Shown piece after piece: positions 29,400-36,734 of a stretch of DNA of 36,734 nucleotides. The DNA comes from Firmicutes bacterium CAG:124. Lineage in GTDB: Bacteria > Bacillota > Clostridia > Oscillospirales > Oscillospiraceae. The position numbers and the translations under genes are program-made. Each line of letters opens with the position of its first letter. Positions within the stretch are counted from its first letter, which is position 1. Under the pieces are notes generated by a model, which was not told where the DNA came from, did no database searches, and saw only the letters and a program-made list of their open reading frames with translations. The DNA lies in the NCBI GenBank assembly GCA_000432135.1, contig HF990589.1, positions 1-36,734 of the forward strand, in the 5' to 3' direction.

Positions 29400-30909
29400 G
29401 AAGGAAGCGCTCCTTCAGCGCCGCGCGGTCGAGCTTGCCGTTCGCGTTGTGCGGCAGCGCGTCCAGCTTTTCATAGACGTTCGGCAGCATATATTTCGGC
29501 AGCGCCGTCCGCAGCGCCTTTGCAAGTGTATTGGTGTCCAGATCGCCCGCATAGACGCAGACGATCCTGTCGCGCATCGCGTCGTAGAAGCAGACGGCGT
29601 CGTGCAGGCCATCGACACTGTAGAGCGCCGTTTCAATTTCGCCCAGTTCGATGCGGTAGCCCATGTGCTTGATCTGCCCGTCGCGGCGGGCAAGAAAATA
29701 GAAATTCCCGTCCTCCCGCTGCACGGCCATATCGCCCGTGCGGTAGAGAATGTCGCGGTAATCGGGGCAGAGCGGGTTCTGGATAAAGGCTGCATCGGTC
29801 TTTTCCGCGTCGGCAAAATATCCCGCCGCAAGCCCGGAGCCGCGCACGCACAGCTCGCCCGTCTCGCCGGGGGCTGCCTCGGTCAGATCGTCCTTTAACA
29901 GCAGCAGCTGCATATTGCGGCAGGCCCTTCCGATGGGGATCGGCTCGTCGTCGCGGTACGTGTGCGTCAGGTGCAGCGCGGCGCAGTCGACGGTCGTCTC
30001 CGTCGGGCCGTACATATTATAAAGCTCCGCCTCCGGGATCGCGCGCTTCCACATATTCACGTACCGCGCCTGCAGCGCCTCGCCGCCGACGACGATCTTC
30101 CGCAGCGCGTGCGGGACGCACTTTTCAAGCGCGCCGGAGCTTGCCGCCAGATGGAACGCGGACGTCGCCCAGTTCACGGCGGTCACGCCGTTCCGGTCGA
30201 GCGCCTGCAGCAAAAACAGCGGCAGCGCGAAGAATTTCTTCTCCAGAATCACGCACGTCGCGCCGAGCTTCAGCGTCTGGTACAGATCCTTGCAGGAGGT
30301 GTCAAAGTAAAACGGCGACTGATTGCCGAAGACCTCATGCTCCGTATAGCCGCAGAAGTCCGTCAGCCAGTCGGTAAAATCCAGAATGGCGCGGTGGGAG
30401 ATGACGATGCCCTTCGGCGTGCCGGTCGAGCCGGAGGTGAAGAGCAGGTACACGGGGTCGAGATCGATAATCTGCTCACGCCTGGCCTGCAGAAGCGCAT
30501 TGTCCGGGGCGGTCTTCTCCGCCTCCTCCAGACACACGAGCGGCGCGCAGTCCGCAAGCCGCTCCGCCTGCGGGCGGCACGCTTCCGGGAAGACGATCGC
30601 GCGGGCGTGCACCTGCGCGAGAATGCGGCGCATCCGCGCCTCCGGCATCTGCTCGTCGATGGGAACGTAATAATTCCCACTCTGCAAAACGCCCTGCAGC
30701 GCCGCGACGCTCTGCACTGTCCGCCCCGTGAGCACAGCCACGGGCGCGTTTTTGCAGCCCGGAAGCCCGGCCAGAACGGTTCCCAGTGCCCGCGCACGCG
30801 TCAGCAGCTGCCCGAAGGTCAGACTGCCGGAGGCGTCGGAAAAGGCGACCTTGTCCGGGACGCGGGCGGCGGTGCGCTCTAGATATTCAGCGGCGTTTGT
30901 CATCGGCAT
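29386..30909 (-). CDS. DltA-like aminoacyl-adenylating enzyme
   Basis: A 507-residue ANL-superfamily enzyme that activates a carboxylate with ATP and loads it on a carrier. Core motifs are LLFTSGSTGTPKG (155-167), YFDTSCKD, NMYGPTETTVDCA (298-310), YRTGD (389-393) and NANGKLDR with the C-terminal catalytic Lys. Overall length and the operon match D-alanine:carrier ligase DltA. However, the DltA motif FCGE, whose Cys contacts D-alanine, reads VGGE here (274-277), so the substrate may be another amino acid. The start at 30907-30909 is set by AAGGAGG 8 nt upstream; the longer frame runs into the promoter. First gene of the operon. Confidence 0.88.
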   Translation of the reverse strand: MPMTNAAEYLERTAARVPDKVAFSDASGSLTFGQLLTRARALGTVLAGLPGCKNAPVAVLTGRTVQSVAALQGVLQSGNYYVPIDEQMPEARMRRILAQVHARAIVFPEACRPQAERLADCAPLVCLEEAEKTAPDNALLQARREQIIDLDPVYLLFTSGSTGTPKGIVISHRAILDFTDWLTDFCGYTEHEVFGNQSPFYFDTSCKDLYQTLKLGATCVILEKKFFALPLFLLQALDRNGVTAVNWATSAFHLAASSGALEKCVPHALRKIVVGGEALQARYVNMWKRAIPEAELYNMYGPTETTVDCAALHLTHTYRDDEPIPIGRACRNMQLLLLKDDLTEAAPGETGELCVRGSGLAAGYFADAEKTDAAFIQNPLCPDYRDILYRTGDMAVQREDGNFYFLARRDGQIKHMGYRIELGEIETALYSVDGLHDAVCFYDAMRDRIVCVYAGDLDTNTLAKALRTALPKYMLPNVYEKLDALPHNANGKLDRAALKERFLHAQS

Positions 30910-30950
30910 GGACGCATCCTCCTTCAGCTCGGCTTCACACACTTTTGAGA

Positions 30951-30979
30951 ATTTTACCACATACGCACGCAAATGTAAA
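30951..30979 (-). promoter_or_regulatory. promoter of the Dlt-like operon
   Basis: On the minus strand TTTACA (30974-30979), 17 bp, TAAAAT (30951-30956) preceded by TGG (extended -10), about 41 bp upstream of the first start codon. Confidence 0.75.
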
Positions 30980-31015
30980 GGCGGAACGCGCCGCGCATTT
31001 TTTCGCCCGCGGCGG

Positions 31016-31044
31016 TTGAGTCCAGGCTGCTTTCATGGTAAAAT
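31016..31044 (+). promoter_or_regulatory. promoter of the sugar kinase gene
   Basis: TTGAGT (31016-31021), 17 bp, TAAAAT (31039-31044) with TGG before the -10. Divergent to the Dlt-like operon promoter. Confidence 0.7.
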
Positions 31045-31070
31045 AACAAAAAACACAGGAGGACAGACCT

Positions 31071-32051
31071 ATGTATGATGTGATCGCGCTGGGCGAGCTG
31101 CTTGTCGATCTTGCGGAACGCGCGAAGGACGAAAACGGCTACCCCACTCTTGCCGCCAACCCCGGCGGCGCGCCCGGCAATTTTCTTGCCGCGCTGAGCG
31201 CGTATGGAAAGAAGACCGCATTTCTCGCCAAGGTCGGAGACGACACCTTTGGCCATCTGCTGACCGGCACGATGCGCCGCGCCGGGATCGACACGCGCGG
31301 CATTCTGATCAGCCCCGATACATTCACGACGCTTGCGTTCGTGACCTTTGACGCGCACGGCGACCGCTCGTTTGCCTTCGCGCGCAAGCCCGGCGCGGAC
31401 ACGCAGCTGCGCTGGGAGGAGATCGACCCGGCCATGCTGGCAGAAAGCCGCGTGTTCCACTTCGGCTCGCTCAGCTGCACGGACGAGCCTGCCCGCACGG
31501 CCACGCAGAAGGCCGCGGCCTATGCCCGCGCGCACGGCAGGCTCGTCACCTACGACCCCAATTACCGCGCCCCGCTGTGGAAAACAGAGCAGGAGGCAAG
31601 GGAACAGATCCTCTGTGGCCTTTCGCAGGCGGATATCGTCAAGATCAGTGATGAGGAGACGCAGTTCCTCTGGGACTGCAGCCCGGAGGAGGGCGCGGAG
31701 CGCGTGCTGGCGCTGGGGGCGAGGCTCGTTATGGTCACGCTGGGGCCGAAGGGGTGTCTGCTGAAAAATAAGCAGGCAGACTTCTCCTGCGGCTGCCCGA
31801 AGGTGCATCCCATTGACACGACCGGCGCAGGCGATATCTTTGGCGGCAGCGCCGTATCGCGCTTTTTGGAGCTTGGGAAAGCGCCGGAGGCGCTGACGCG
31901 GGACGATCTTGCCTATATGGCCCGCTACGCGGCAGCCGCAGCAAGCCTCTCCACCGAAGCTTCCGGCGCCATCCCCTCCATCCCGAAAAAGGAAGCCGTC
32001 CTGCAAAAGATGCAGGAGGCATATTGCGTGCAGGCGGACGCACACCGATAA
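31071..32051 (+). CDS. PfkB-family carbohydrate kinase (fructokinase-like)
   Basis: A 326-residue ribokinase-fold enzyme. Signature 1 is NPGGAPGNFLAALSAYG with LAKVGDDTFG, and signature 2 is DTTGAGDIFGG with the catalytic Asp at about residue 255. VIALGELLVDL and TYDPNYRAPLW are typical of bacterial fructokinases, so phosphorylation of fructose is likely; other sugars are possible. RBS CAGGAGG before the ATG at 31071. Single-gene unit; no PTS or glycosidase gene adjacent to indicate the sugar. Confidence 0.9.
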   Translation: MYDVIALGELLVDLAERAKDENGYPTLAANPGGAPGNFLAALSAYGKKTAFLAKVGDDTFGHLLTGTMRRAGIDTRGILISPDTFTTLAFVTFDAHGDRSFAFARKPGADTQLRWEEIDPAMLAESRVFHFGSLSCTDEPARTATQKAAAYARAHGRLVTYDPNYRAPLWKTEQEAREQILCGLSQADIVKISDEETQFLWDCSPEEGAERVLALGARLVMVTLGPKGCLLKNKQADFSCGCPKVHPIDTTGAGDIFGGSAVSRFLELGKAPEALTRDDLAYMARYAAAAASLSTEASGAIPSIPKKEAVLQKMQEAYCVQADAHR

Positions 32052-32073
32052 CGATCCGACGTTTTGACGCAGA

Positions 32074-32112
32074 AAGCGGCATTCCCGGCCCGGGAATGCC
32101 GCTTCTGTTTTG
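32074..32112 (+). terminator. terminator of the sugar kinase gene
   Basis: AAGCGGCATTCCCGG (32074-32088) / CCGGGAATGCCGCTT (32090-32104), then CTGTTTTG. It lies between convergent genes (the YibE/F stop is at 32117) and may serve both. Confidence 0.85.
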
Positions 32113-32116
32113 CAGC

Positions 32117-33283
32117 TTACGCTTTTTTCTTCGGCCCCATGATCTCGGCGCTCAGGAGGGCGACGAGGGGGACGGTCAGGATGATGCCGATGGTTCCGGC
32201 CACGCCGCGGATGATCTCGATGGCGATGGAATCGGCGTTGAAGATCTGGATCATGGGATAATCAAAGATCTGGAACAGCAGGAGCGTATTGAGGCTCGAA
32301 CCGGCGAAGGCAAGGATGAGCGTATTCGCCATGGTGCCCATGGCGTCCTGGCCGATGTTCATGCCGGAGCGGAACAGGGCCTTGCGCGGAAGGTCGGGGT
32401 TCAGCTCGCGCAGCTCCCAGCAGGCGGAGGAAATGGACATGGCCACGTCCATGACCGCGCCGAGCGAGGCGATGAGAATGCCGCTGACGAACAGACCGCT
32501 GATCTTCAGTCCCCGGTCGGACGCGCGCAAAACCAGTTCCTCCGCCTCCGGCAGGTTGAAGCCGTTGAGCGGCGAGATCGACCCGCACAGGGCGGCGAAA
32601 ATGCCGGCCACCGCCACGCCGCCGATGCAGCCGAGCGTGGCGCAGAGCGTCTTGCGGCTGAAGCCGTTCAGGAACAGGAGCGAGGCTGCCGTCGTCAGCG
32701 CGACAAGCACGACCGTGACCACGACCGGCTGCGCGCCGCGCAGGATCATGGGCACCTGAATGAACCAGACGCACGCAAGCGTATACACAAGCCCCAGCAG
32801 GGCCGTGAGGCCCTTTTTCCGGCCAATCAGCAGGAGCAGCGCGGCAAATATGGCAAGCAGGCCGAGCAGCACCGGGGCGCGGTTATAATTCGGAATGGAT
32901 ATGATATACGGCGCGCCCTCGTCGTCCAGATCGAGGCGGACGACGATCTTTGTGCCGATCTTCGCGTCGACGTTGGTATAGATGGTCAGATAGTTGATCG
33001 CCTCAAGCGTTTCGCCCTTCCACGGGCCGTTCAGGATCTCGACCTCGAGATACTGCTGGCCGATGCGGCGGCCCTCCGTCCAGTCCTGGGTCTCCGCGTT
33101 GTCGTCCAGAATGTCCGTGACGCGCGCAACGGCGAAAAACCGCTTGCGCGCGGCAGTCGCCTCGCGGTCAGGCTCCGTGTATTCCAGAACCAGCGCCCAC
33201 GCGATGATCAGCACAAACAGCAGCGCGCTCACGCCGATCTCCAGCCAGCGCTTGCGCGTCAGCTTGCATTGTAAGTTTTTCAT
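32117..33283 (-). CDS. YibE/F-family membrane protein
   Basis: A 388-residue protein with one N-terminal membrane segment (15-35), an extracytoplasmic domain of about 110 residues (YLEVEILNGPWKGE... YIISIPNYNRAP), then about seven membrane helices. The stretches GLFVSGILIASLGAVMDVAM and FRSGMNIGQDAMGTMANTLI are characteristic of the YibE/F family. Its transport or other function is not established. ATG at 33281-33283 with AAGGAG upstream. It lies between the sugar kinase and the SLH protein gene on the same strand as the latter, 89 bp downstream of it with a hairpin between, so probably a separate unit. Confidence 0.88.
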   Translation of the reverse strand: MKNLQCKLTRKRWLEIGVSALLFVLIIAWALVLEYTEPDREATAARKRFFAVARVTDILDDNAETQDWTEGRRIGQQYLEVEILNGPWKGETLEAINYLTIYTNVDAKIGTKIVVRLDLDDEGAPYIISIPNYNRAPVLLGLLAIFAALLLLIGRKKGLTALLGLVYTLACVWFIQVPMILRGAQPVVVTVVLVALTTAASLLFLNGFSRKTLCATLGCIGGVAVAGIFAALCGSISPLNGFNLPEAEELVLRASDRGLKISGLFVSGILIASLGAVMDVAMSISSACWELRELNPDLPRKALFRSGMNIGQDAMGTMANTLILAFAGSSLNTLLLFQIFDYPMIQIFNADSIAIEIIRGVAGTIGIILTVPLVALLSAEIMGPKKKA

Positions 33284-33324
33284 GGATTCTCCTTCAGGAT
33301 GCGCAGTTTTTGAATGATGGGGGA

Positions 33325-33353
33325 CTGCCCCGCCGGAAGACCCGGCGGGGCAG
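33325..33353 (-). terminator. terminator of the SLH protein gene
   Basis: CTGCCCCGCCGG (33325-33336) pairs with CCGGCGGGGCAG (33342-33353) around AAGAC. On the minus strand a C-rich then T-containing tail follows. It starts 20 bp past the stop of the SLH gene. Confidence 0.65.
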
Positions 33354-33372
33354 CTTTGTACTGTTGGGGAAC

Positions 33373-36300
33373 TCAGCGCTCGAGATAGCGGTGGATGATC
33401 GCCGCGACCTGTGCGCGGGTCGCCTGTGCCTTCGGCACAAGGTTGCTGCCGGAGCCGTTGATCAGACCCTGGCCGACCGCCCAGTTCATCGCCTGAATGG
33501 CGTAGGCGGAGAGCTGCGCCGTGTCGGCAAAGCTGCCGAGATTTTCCTCGAGCGTCACAGCCGTCATGCCGCCGTAGACTGCGTAGCGGTACAGGATCGC
33601 CGCAAGCTGCTCACGGGTCACGGGGTCGTTCGGGCCAAAGAGGCCGGAACCGTAGCCGTTGACGATGCCGTTGGCCGCCGCCCATGCGACTGCCTTGGCG
33701 AACCACTTGCCGGCGGCCACATCCGTAAAGTCGGACGAGCCGGAAACGGACGGGCTGCCCGCCATGCGGTAGAGGATGGTGACGATCATGGCGCGGGTCA
33801 GCGGTGCATTGGGAGAGAAGCGATCGGCGCCCGTGCCGTCCATGATGCCCTTCTCGTAGACGTAGCGGACATCGTTATAGAACCAGTCGCTGCCGGACAC
33901 ATCGGCAAACGGGAGCCCTACCGGGGCAGCGGGCCTGGCCGGGGTGACCGGGGTGCCGGGGGTGACGGGCGGAGGCGGCAGGACAGTCTTATGCCAACGT
34001 GCATAGAAGGTCTTGTCGCCGGTCTCCGTCGCCTCGATCTGCTTGACCTGCACGCCGCCGGTGTAGGCGGTGAACCAGCCGAGGAAGGTATAGCCGGGCT
34101 TGGTCACATTGGTCGGGAGAACGGTCACGGTGCCCTCGGTGTAGGTCACCGGGTAGAGGCCGCCAATCGTGCCGCCGTCGGTGACATAGGTGATGTTCCA
34201 CGTCTTGACCGGGGTCTCACCTGCGGTGCAGACGACGTCCGCACGGTTGCGGATACGGATGCGCTGCGGGATGGCGGTACCGTCTTCAAGCGTGAAGGTG
34301 TCGTCGTAGGAGGCCAGGCCCGTGGCGACCACGTGGCAGCCGACGGCTGCATTCTCAACATCCTTGTCGGTCGTGATATAGCCGTCGATGAAGATACGTG
34401 CTTCCTTGCCGGTATCGTCTCTGACCATGATGGTCTGGATGAGGCCGTTGGAATACTCGATCTTCGTCGCAGTGCCTTCCACGGTGACGAGGCTGCCGAG
34501 ATAGCCCTTGTTTTCAAGGTCTGCGGCCGTGACCTTCTTCGGCTCGACCGGCGTTTCCTCGCCGCGCTTTTCAATGCTGGTCACCTTGATCTGGCGTTCG
34601 CCCTGATAGGAGGACGTCCAGCCGGAGATGCGGACCTTGTCGCCGATCTTGAACTCGCCCGCGACCGGGAACGCGTTGATGCCTGCGGTCTCGTCCTGCA
34701 CATAGATGCAGTCGAAGAACGCGGTATCCTTGTCATAGCCGGAGGCGTTGGAGGTCACGATGCCCTCCACGGTAAACTTGACGCCCTCCTCTGTCTCTGC
34801 CTGCACATCCGCGATCTTGGCGATCTCGGTCTGGTTGAGCATGGAGACGAGATTCTGGCAGATCTTGTAGTTGGAGTAGTTCTTCTCCGCACCGCTGTCG
34901 GAGACCTGGTACTGCACCTCGAAGTTCGACATGAAGGCTGCGCCGGAAACAATGATCATGCCCTTGCCTGCAAGCTGCTCGGACGCCATGACCATCAGGC
35001 GGTCATCGTTTTTTGCGAAGGTGTACTTCGGGGTAGCTGCGCCGCCGAGGCCGTCGCTGTCAACGTCCACAGAGTAGGTCGTTGCATGGCCGTAGACTGC
35101 CGGGCTGACCGTTGCGGGCAGCGTAGAGGTCGGGTTGCCGTCTGCGTCTACTGCGTAGATGGACGCGCCGCCGTAGTGGCTGAAGCGCTCGGTGTAGAGC
35201 TTGTCATACGGATGCTCTGCATCGAATTCCACGCCCTTCAGAAGCGGGTTCTCCATGTTGTAGGACGAGAAGTACAGTCTCCACTTGTCGACGCCGTCGG
35301 CTGCGGAGCGTTCATCGTCATACGTTGCGTCGTCAGAGATACGGAGGCTGGAGCCGAGTTTGGCCAGAACCTCGTTCTGCGTCGCGGCCATATGCTTGAT
35401 GTCCGGGTTGTTCTGGATGATGGGGTAATTCTCGTAGTTGTCAGACCAACCGGCGAGGATCACCATACCGCCATTGTCGTTGAACGTCTTGAGGGCGTTC
35501 AGCTCGTCCTCGGAATAGGTCTTCGGATCCTTCTGGGCCGCTTCCAGCCGGCGGGACGGGGCCGTCAGGATGATGGCCTTGTACTTGGAATTGCCGCAGG
35601 CCGCGATGAGCTCCTCGCTGGTCTTCAGCGTGACTGTACGCACGGAATAGGCCGCAGCCAGTTCGCCGAAGTTGCCCATGGAGTCCTTATAGTTGCCTGC
35701 AACGTATTCGTTGTAGTGCGAGGCGTCAATGCCGATGTAGACAAGCTTGCTTGCGTCAAGCACATCGAGCGTGACGTCCTTGGTGAACGTGTACTCCTTG
35801 CCGTCTTGCTCGATCACAGCCGTGATCCGGACGGTCATGATGCGGGCCTTGGTCGGGGTATACTTGAATTCCACATCCTGCGTGCTGCTTGCAGCCAGCG
35901 CGATGGGATCCGTCGCGGTGCCGATGGTTTCGCTGCCGATGGCATAGGTGATGGACTTGATGGTAGCGGGCTTTGCCTCACTGTTGAAGAACGTGGTGGT
36001 GATGGTCAGTTCTTCGTCGGTGACAGGGGTAGACGTGCCGCATTCAGCCTTGGAAATGCCAAGCTTGAGCGATTCGCCGACCCAGACGGGAGCGGTCACG
36101 GCCAGATCGCCGTCGCCCTCGGTGACGCGGACAAAGTAATAAGTGTACTCAGGCGCCAGCTCCACGCTGACGGAGCCCTTGGCGAGATCTGCGGCACTGT
36201 CCCAGGTATAGGCGACCTTGCCGGAGTTGACGACCAGTTCGACCTTGGCGATGGAATCGGTGCGGTCGGGATCGTTGAAGGAGATCTCGAAGTTCAGCTT

Positions 36301-36734
36301 CTCAGGAACGTCGATGATGGAGCCCATCATGCTGCCGTTGACCGTGTAGTCCAGATCGAGGTTCTTGTCCTCGGTGGCGTACATACGGCGCGCTCTGAGC
36401 GCTGCATAGATGCCGTCTTCGGTAAAGTCGTCGGTCAGGATGACGTCGCGGGCGTCGTTGGCGTTGCCCCAGCGGCCCTTGTGGTTATCCTGGTTGTTGG
36501 TCGGGGCGACGTGCCAGCCCTTGTCGAGCGCCATGATGTACTGCTCGTAGCTGGGATAATAGCCGCCTGCGCCGATCTGGCCTTCGCCGTTGCCGACTTC
36601 GACCATGTACATACGGGTGTCAACAACAGCATCCCAGTAACCGAAGTCAATGAAGTTGCCGAACGTCGTGCCCGGATGGTTGAACTGGCTGATGGAGTTG
36701 GCGCCCTCTTTCTGCGACAGGAGCTTGTAGTAGG
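33373..36734 (-). CDS. large extracellular SLH protein with CehA/PHP-like domain (5' end outside window)
   Basis: At least 1119 residues; the frame stays open to the window end, so the N-terminus, presumably with signal peptide, is missing. The first visible part (SQFNHPGTTFGNFIDFGYWD, HVAPTNNQDNHKGRWGNAND, IYAALRARRMYATEDKN) resembles CehA/McbA-type PHP metallohydrolases. A beta-rich region follows, then a Rossmann-like stretch (AIILTAPSRRLEAA), an OB-fold-like region (VKFTVEGIVTSNASGYD; SLVTVEGTATKIEYSNG), an InlB-type B repeat (WNITYVTDGGTIGGLYPVTY ... FYARW), a Pro-rich linker and three SLH repeats (FADVSGSDWFYNDVRY; FTDVAAGKWFAKAVAW; FADTAQLSAYAIQAMNW). The SLH repeats anchor it to wall polymers. 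It probably hydrolyses a phosphoester or similar bond outside the cell; the substrate is unknown. Confidence 0.88.
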   Translation of the reverse strand, partial: YYKLLSQKEGANSISQFNHPGTTFGNFIDFGYWDAVVDTRMYMVEVGNGEGQIGAGGYYPSYEQYIMALDKGWHVAPTNNQDNHKGRWGNANDARDVILTDDFTEDGIYAALRARRMYATEDKNLDLDYTVNGSMMGSIIDVPEKLNFEISFNDPDRTDSIAKVELVVNSGKVAYTWDSAADLAKGSVSVELAPEYTYYFVRVTEGDGDLAVTAPVWVGESLKLGISKAECGTSTPVTDEELTITTTFFNSEAKPATIKSITYAIGSETIGTATDPIALAASSTQDVEFKYTPTKARIMTVRITAVIEQDGKEYTFTKDVTLDVLDASKLVYIGIDASHYNEYVAGNYKDSMGNFGELAAAYSVRTVTLKTSEELIAACGNSKYKAIILTAPSRRLEAAQKDPKTYSEDELNALKTFNDNGGMVILAGWSDNYENYPIIQNNPDIKHMAATQNEVLAKLGSSLRISDDATYDDERSAADGVDKWRLYFSSYNMENPLLKGVEFDAEHPYDKLYTERFSHYGGASIYAVDADGNPTSTLPATVSPAVYGHATTYSVDVDSDGLGGAATPKYTFAKNDDRLMVMASEQLAGKGMIIVSGAAFMSNFEVQYQVSDSGAEKNYSNYKICQNLVSMLNQTEIAKIADVQAETEEGVKFTVEGIVTSNASGYDKDTAFFDCIYVQDETAGINAFPVAGEFKIGDKVRISGWTSSYQGERQIKVTSIEKRGEETPVEPKKVTAADLENKGYLGSLVTVEGTATKIEYSNGLIQTIMVRDDTGKEARIFIDGYITTDKDVENAAVGCHVVATGLASYDDTFTLEDGTAIPQRIRIRNRADVVCTAGETPVKTWNITYVTDGGTIGGLYPVTYTEGTVTVLPTNVTKPGYTFLGWFTAYTGGVQVKQIEATETGDKTFYARWHKTVLPPPPVTPGTPVTPARPAAPVGLPFADVSGSDWFYNDVRYVYEKGIMDGTGADRFSPNAPLTRAMIVTILYRMAGSPSVSGSSDFTDVAAGKWFAKAVAWAAANGIVNGYGSGLFGPNDPVTREQLAAILYRYAVYGGMTAVTLEENLGSFADTAQLSAYAIQAMNWAVGQGLINGSGSNLVPKAQATRAQVAAIIHRYLER

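Overview
The window looks like a chromosomal segment of a moderately high-GC anaerobic Firmicute, most likely an Oscillospiraceae/Ruminococcaceae-type gut Clostridium. The evidence is gene content: a WalR/WalK two-component operon, a DltABCD-like surface-modification operon, S-layer homology (SLH) repeats, a YgeW/YgeY/carbamate kinase set, strong AGGAGG-type ribosome binding sites and sigma-A promoters. No rRNA, CRISPR array, prophage or complete insertion sequence was seen.

Layout. 1-1.3 kb: three tRNA genes on the minus strand, Leu(CAG), Ser(GCT) and Ser(UGA), around a small membrane protein. 1.3-3.5 kb: two tandem CobW/COG0523-type GTPases; the first has a His/Asp/Cys-rich metal loop and the second ends in a DUF1980-like domain. 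3.6-5.6 kb: galactokinase, a flavin-type oxidoreductase and a small membrane protein. 5.6-7.6 kb: a degraded patch (zinc-ribbon remnant, duplicated tails of an AAA/DUF4143 ATPase, another remnant) around an ST7-like TPR protein. 7.7-15.6 kb, minus strand: murA, then in transcription order an rRNA m5C methyltransferase, walR, walK, walH and a frameshifted walI. 15.7-18.3 kb: a Tet(M)-like translation GTPase fused to a Rae1/YacP ribonuclease domain. 18.4-20.2 kb: an amidase-like protein and a DEDDh exonuclease. 20.3-20.6 kb: a compact locus for a 27-residue peptide with an opposing consensus promoter and long-range 5'/3' pairing. 20.7-24.4 kb: arcC, ygeW and ygeY, transcribed as ygeY-ygeW-arcC. 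25-30.9 kb: a Dlt-like operon (adenylating enzyme, GNAT, carrier protein, MBOAT, SGNH-deacetylase fusion). 31-33.3 kb: a PfkB sugar kinase and a YibE/F membrane protein. 33.4 kb to the end: a large extracellular SLH protein cut by the window edge.

How the genes work together. Several units concern the cell envelope: MurA makes a peptidoglycan precursor, WalRK senses wall state, and the amidase, the Dlt-like operon and the SLH protein act on or attach to the wall. The ygeY-ygeW-arcC unit probably yields a carbamoyl compound and then carbamoyl phosphate/ATP by substrate-level phosphorylation.

The two most unusual items are the peptide locus, which has the architecture of a type I toxin-antitoxin module although its peptide resembles no toxin I can name, and the fusion of a ribosomal-protection-type GTPase to an A-site mRNA nuclease domain. 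A dispersed hairpin repeat family sits between walH and walI, upstream of ygeW, and upstream of ygeY. All identities were read by eye from sequence and motifs; no database search was run.
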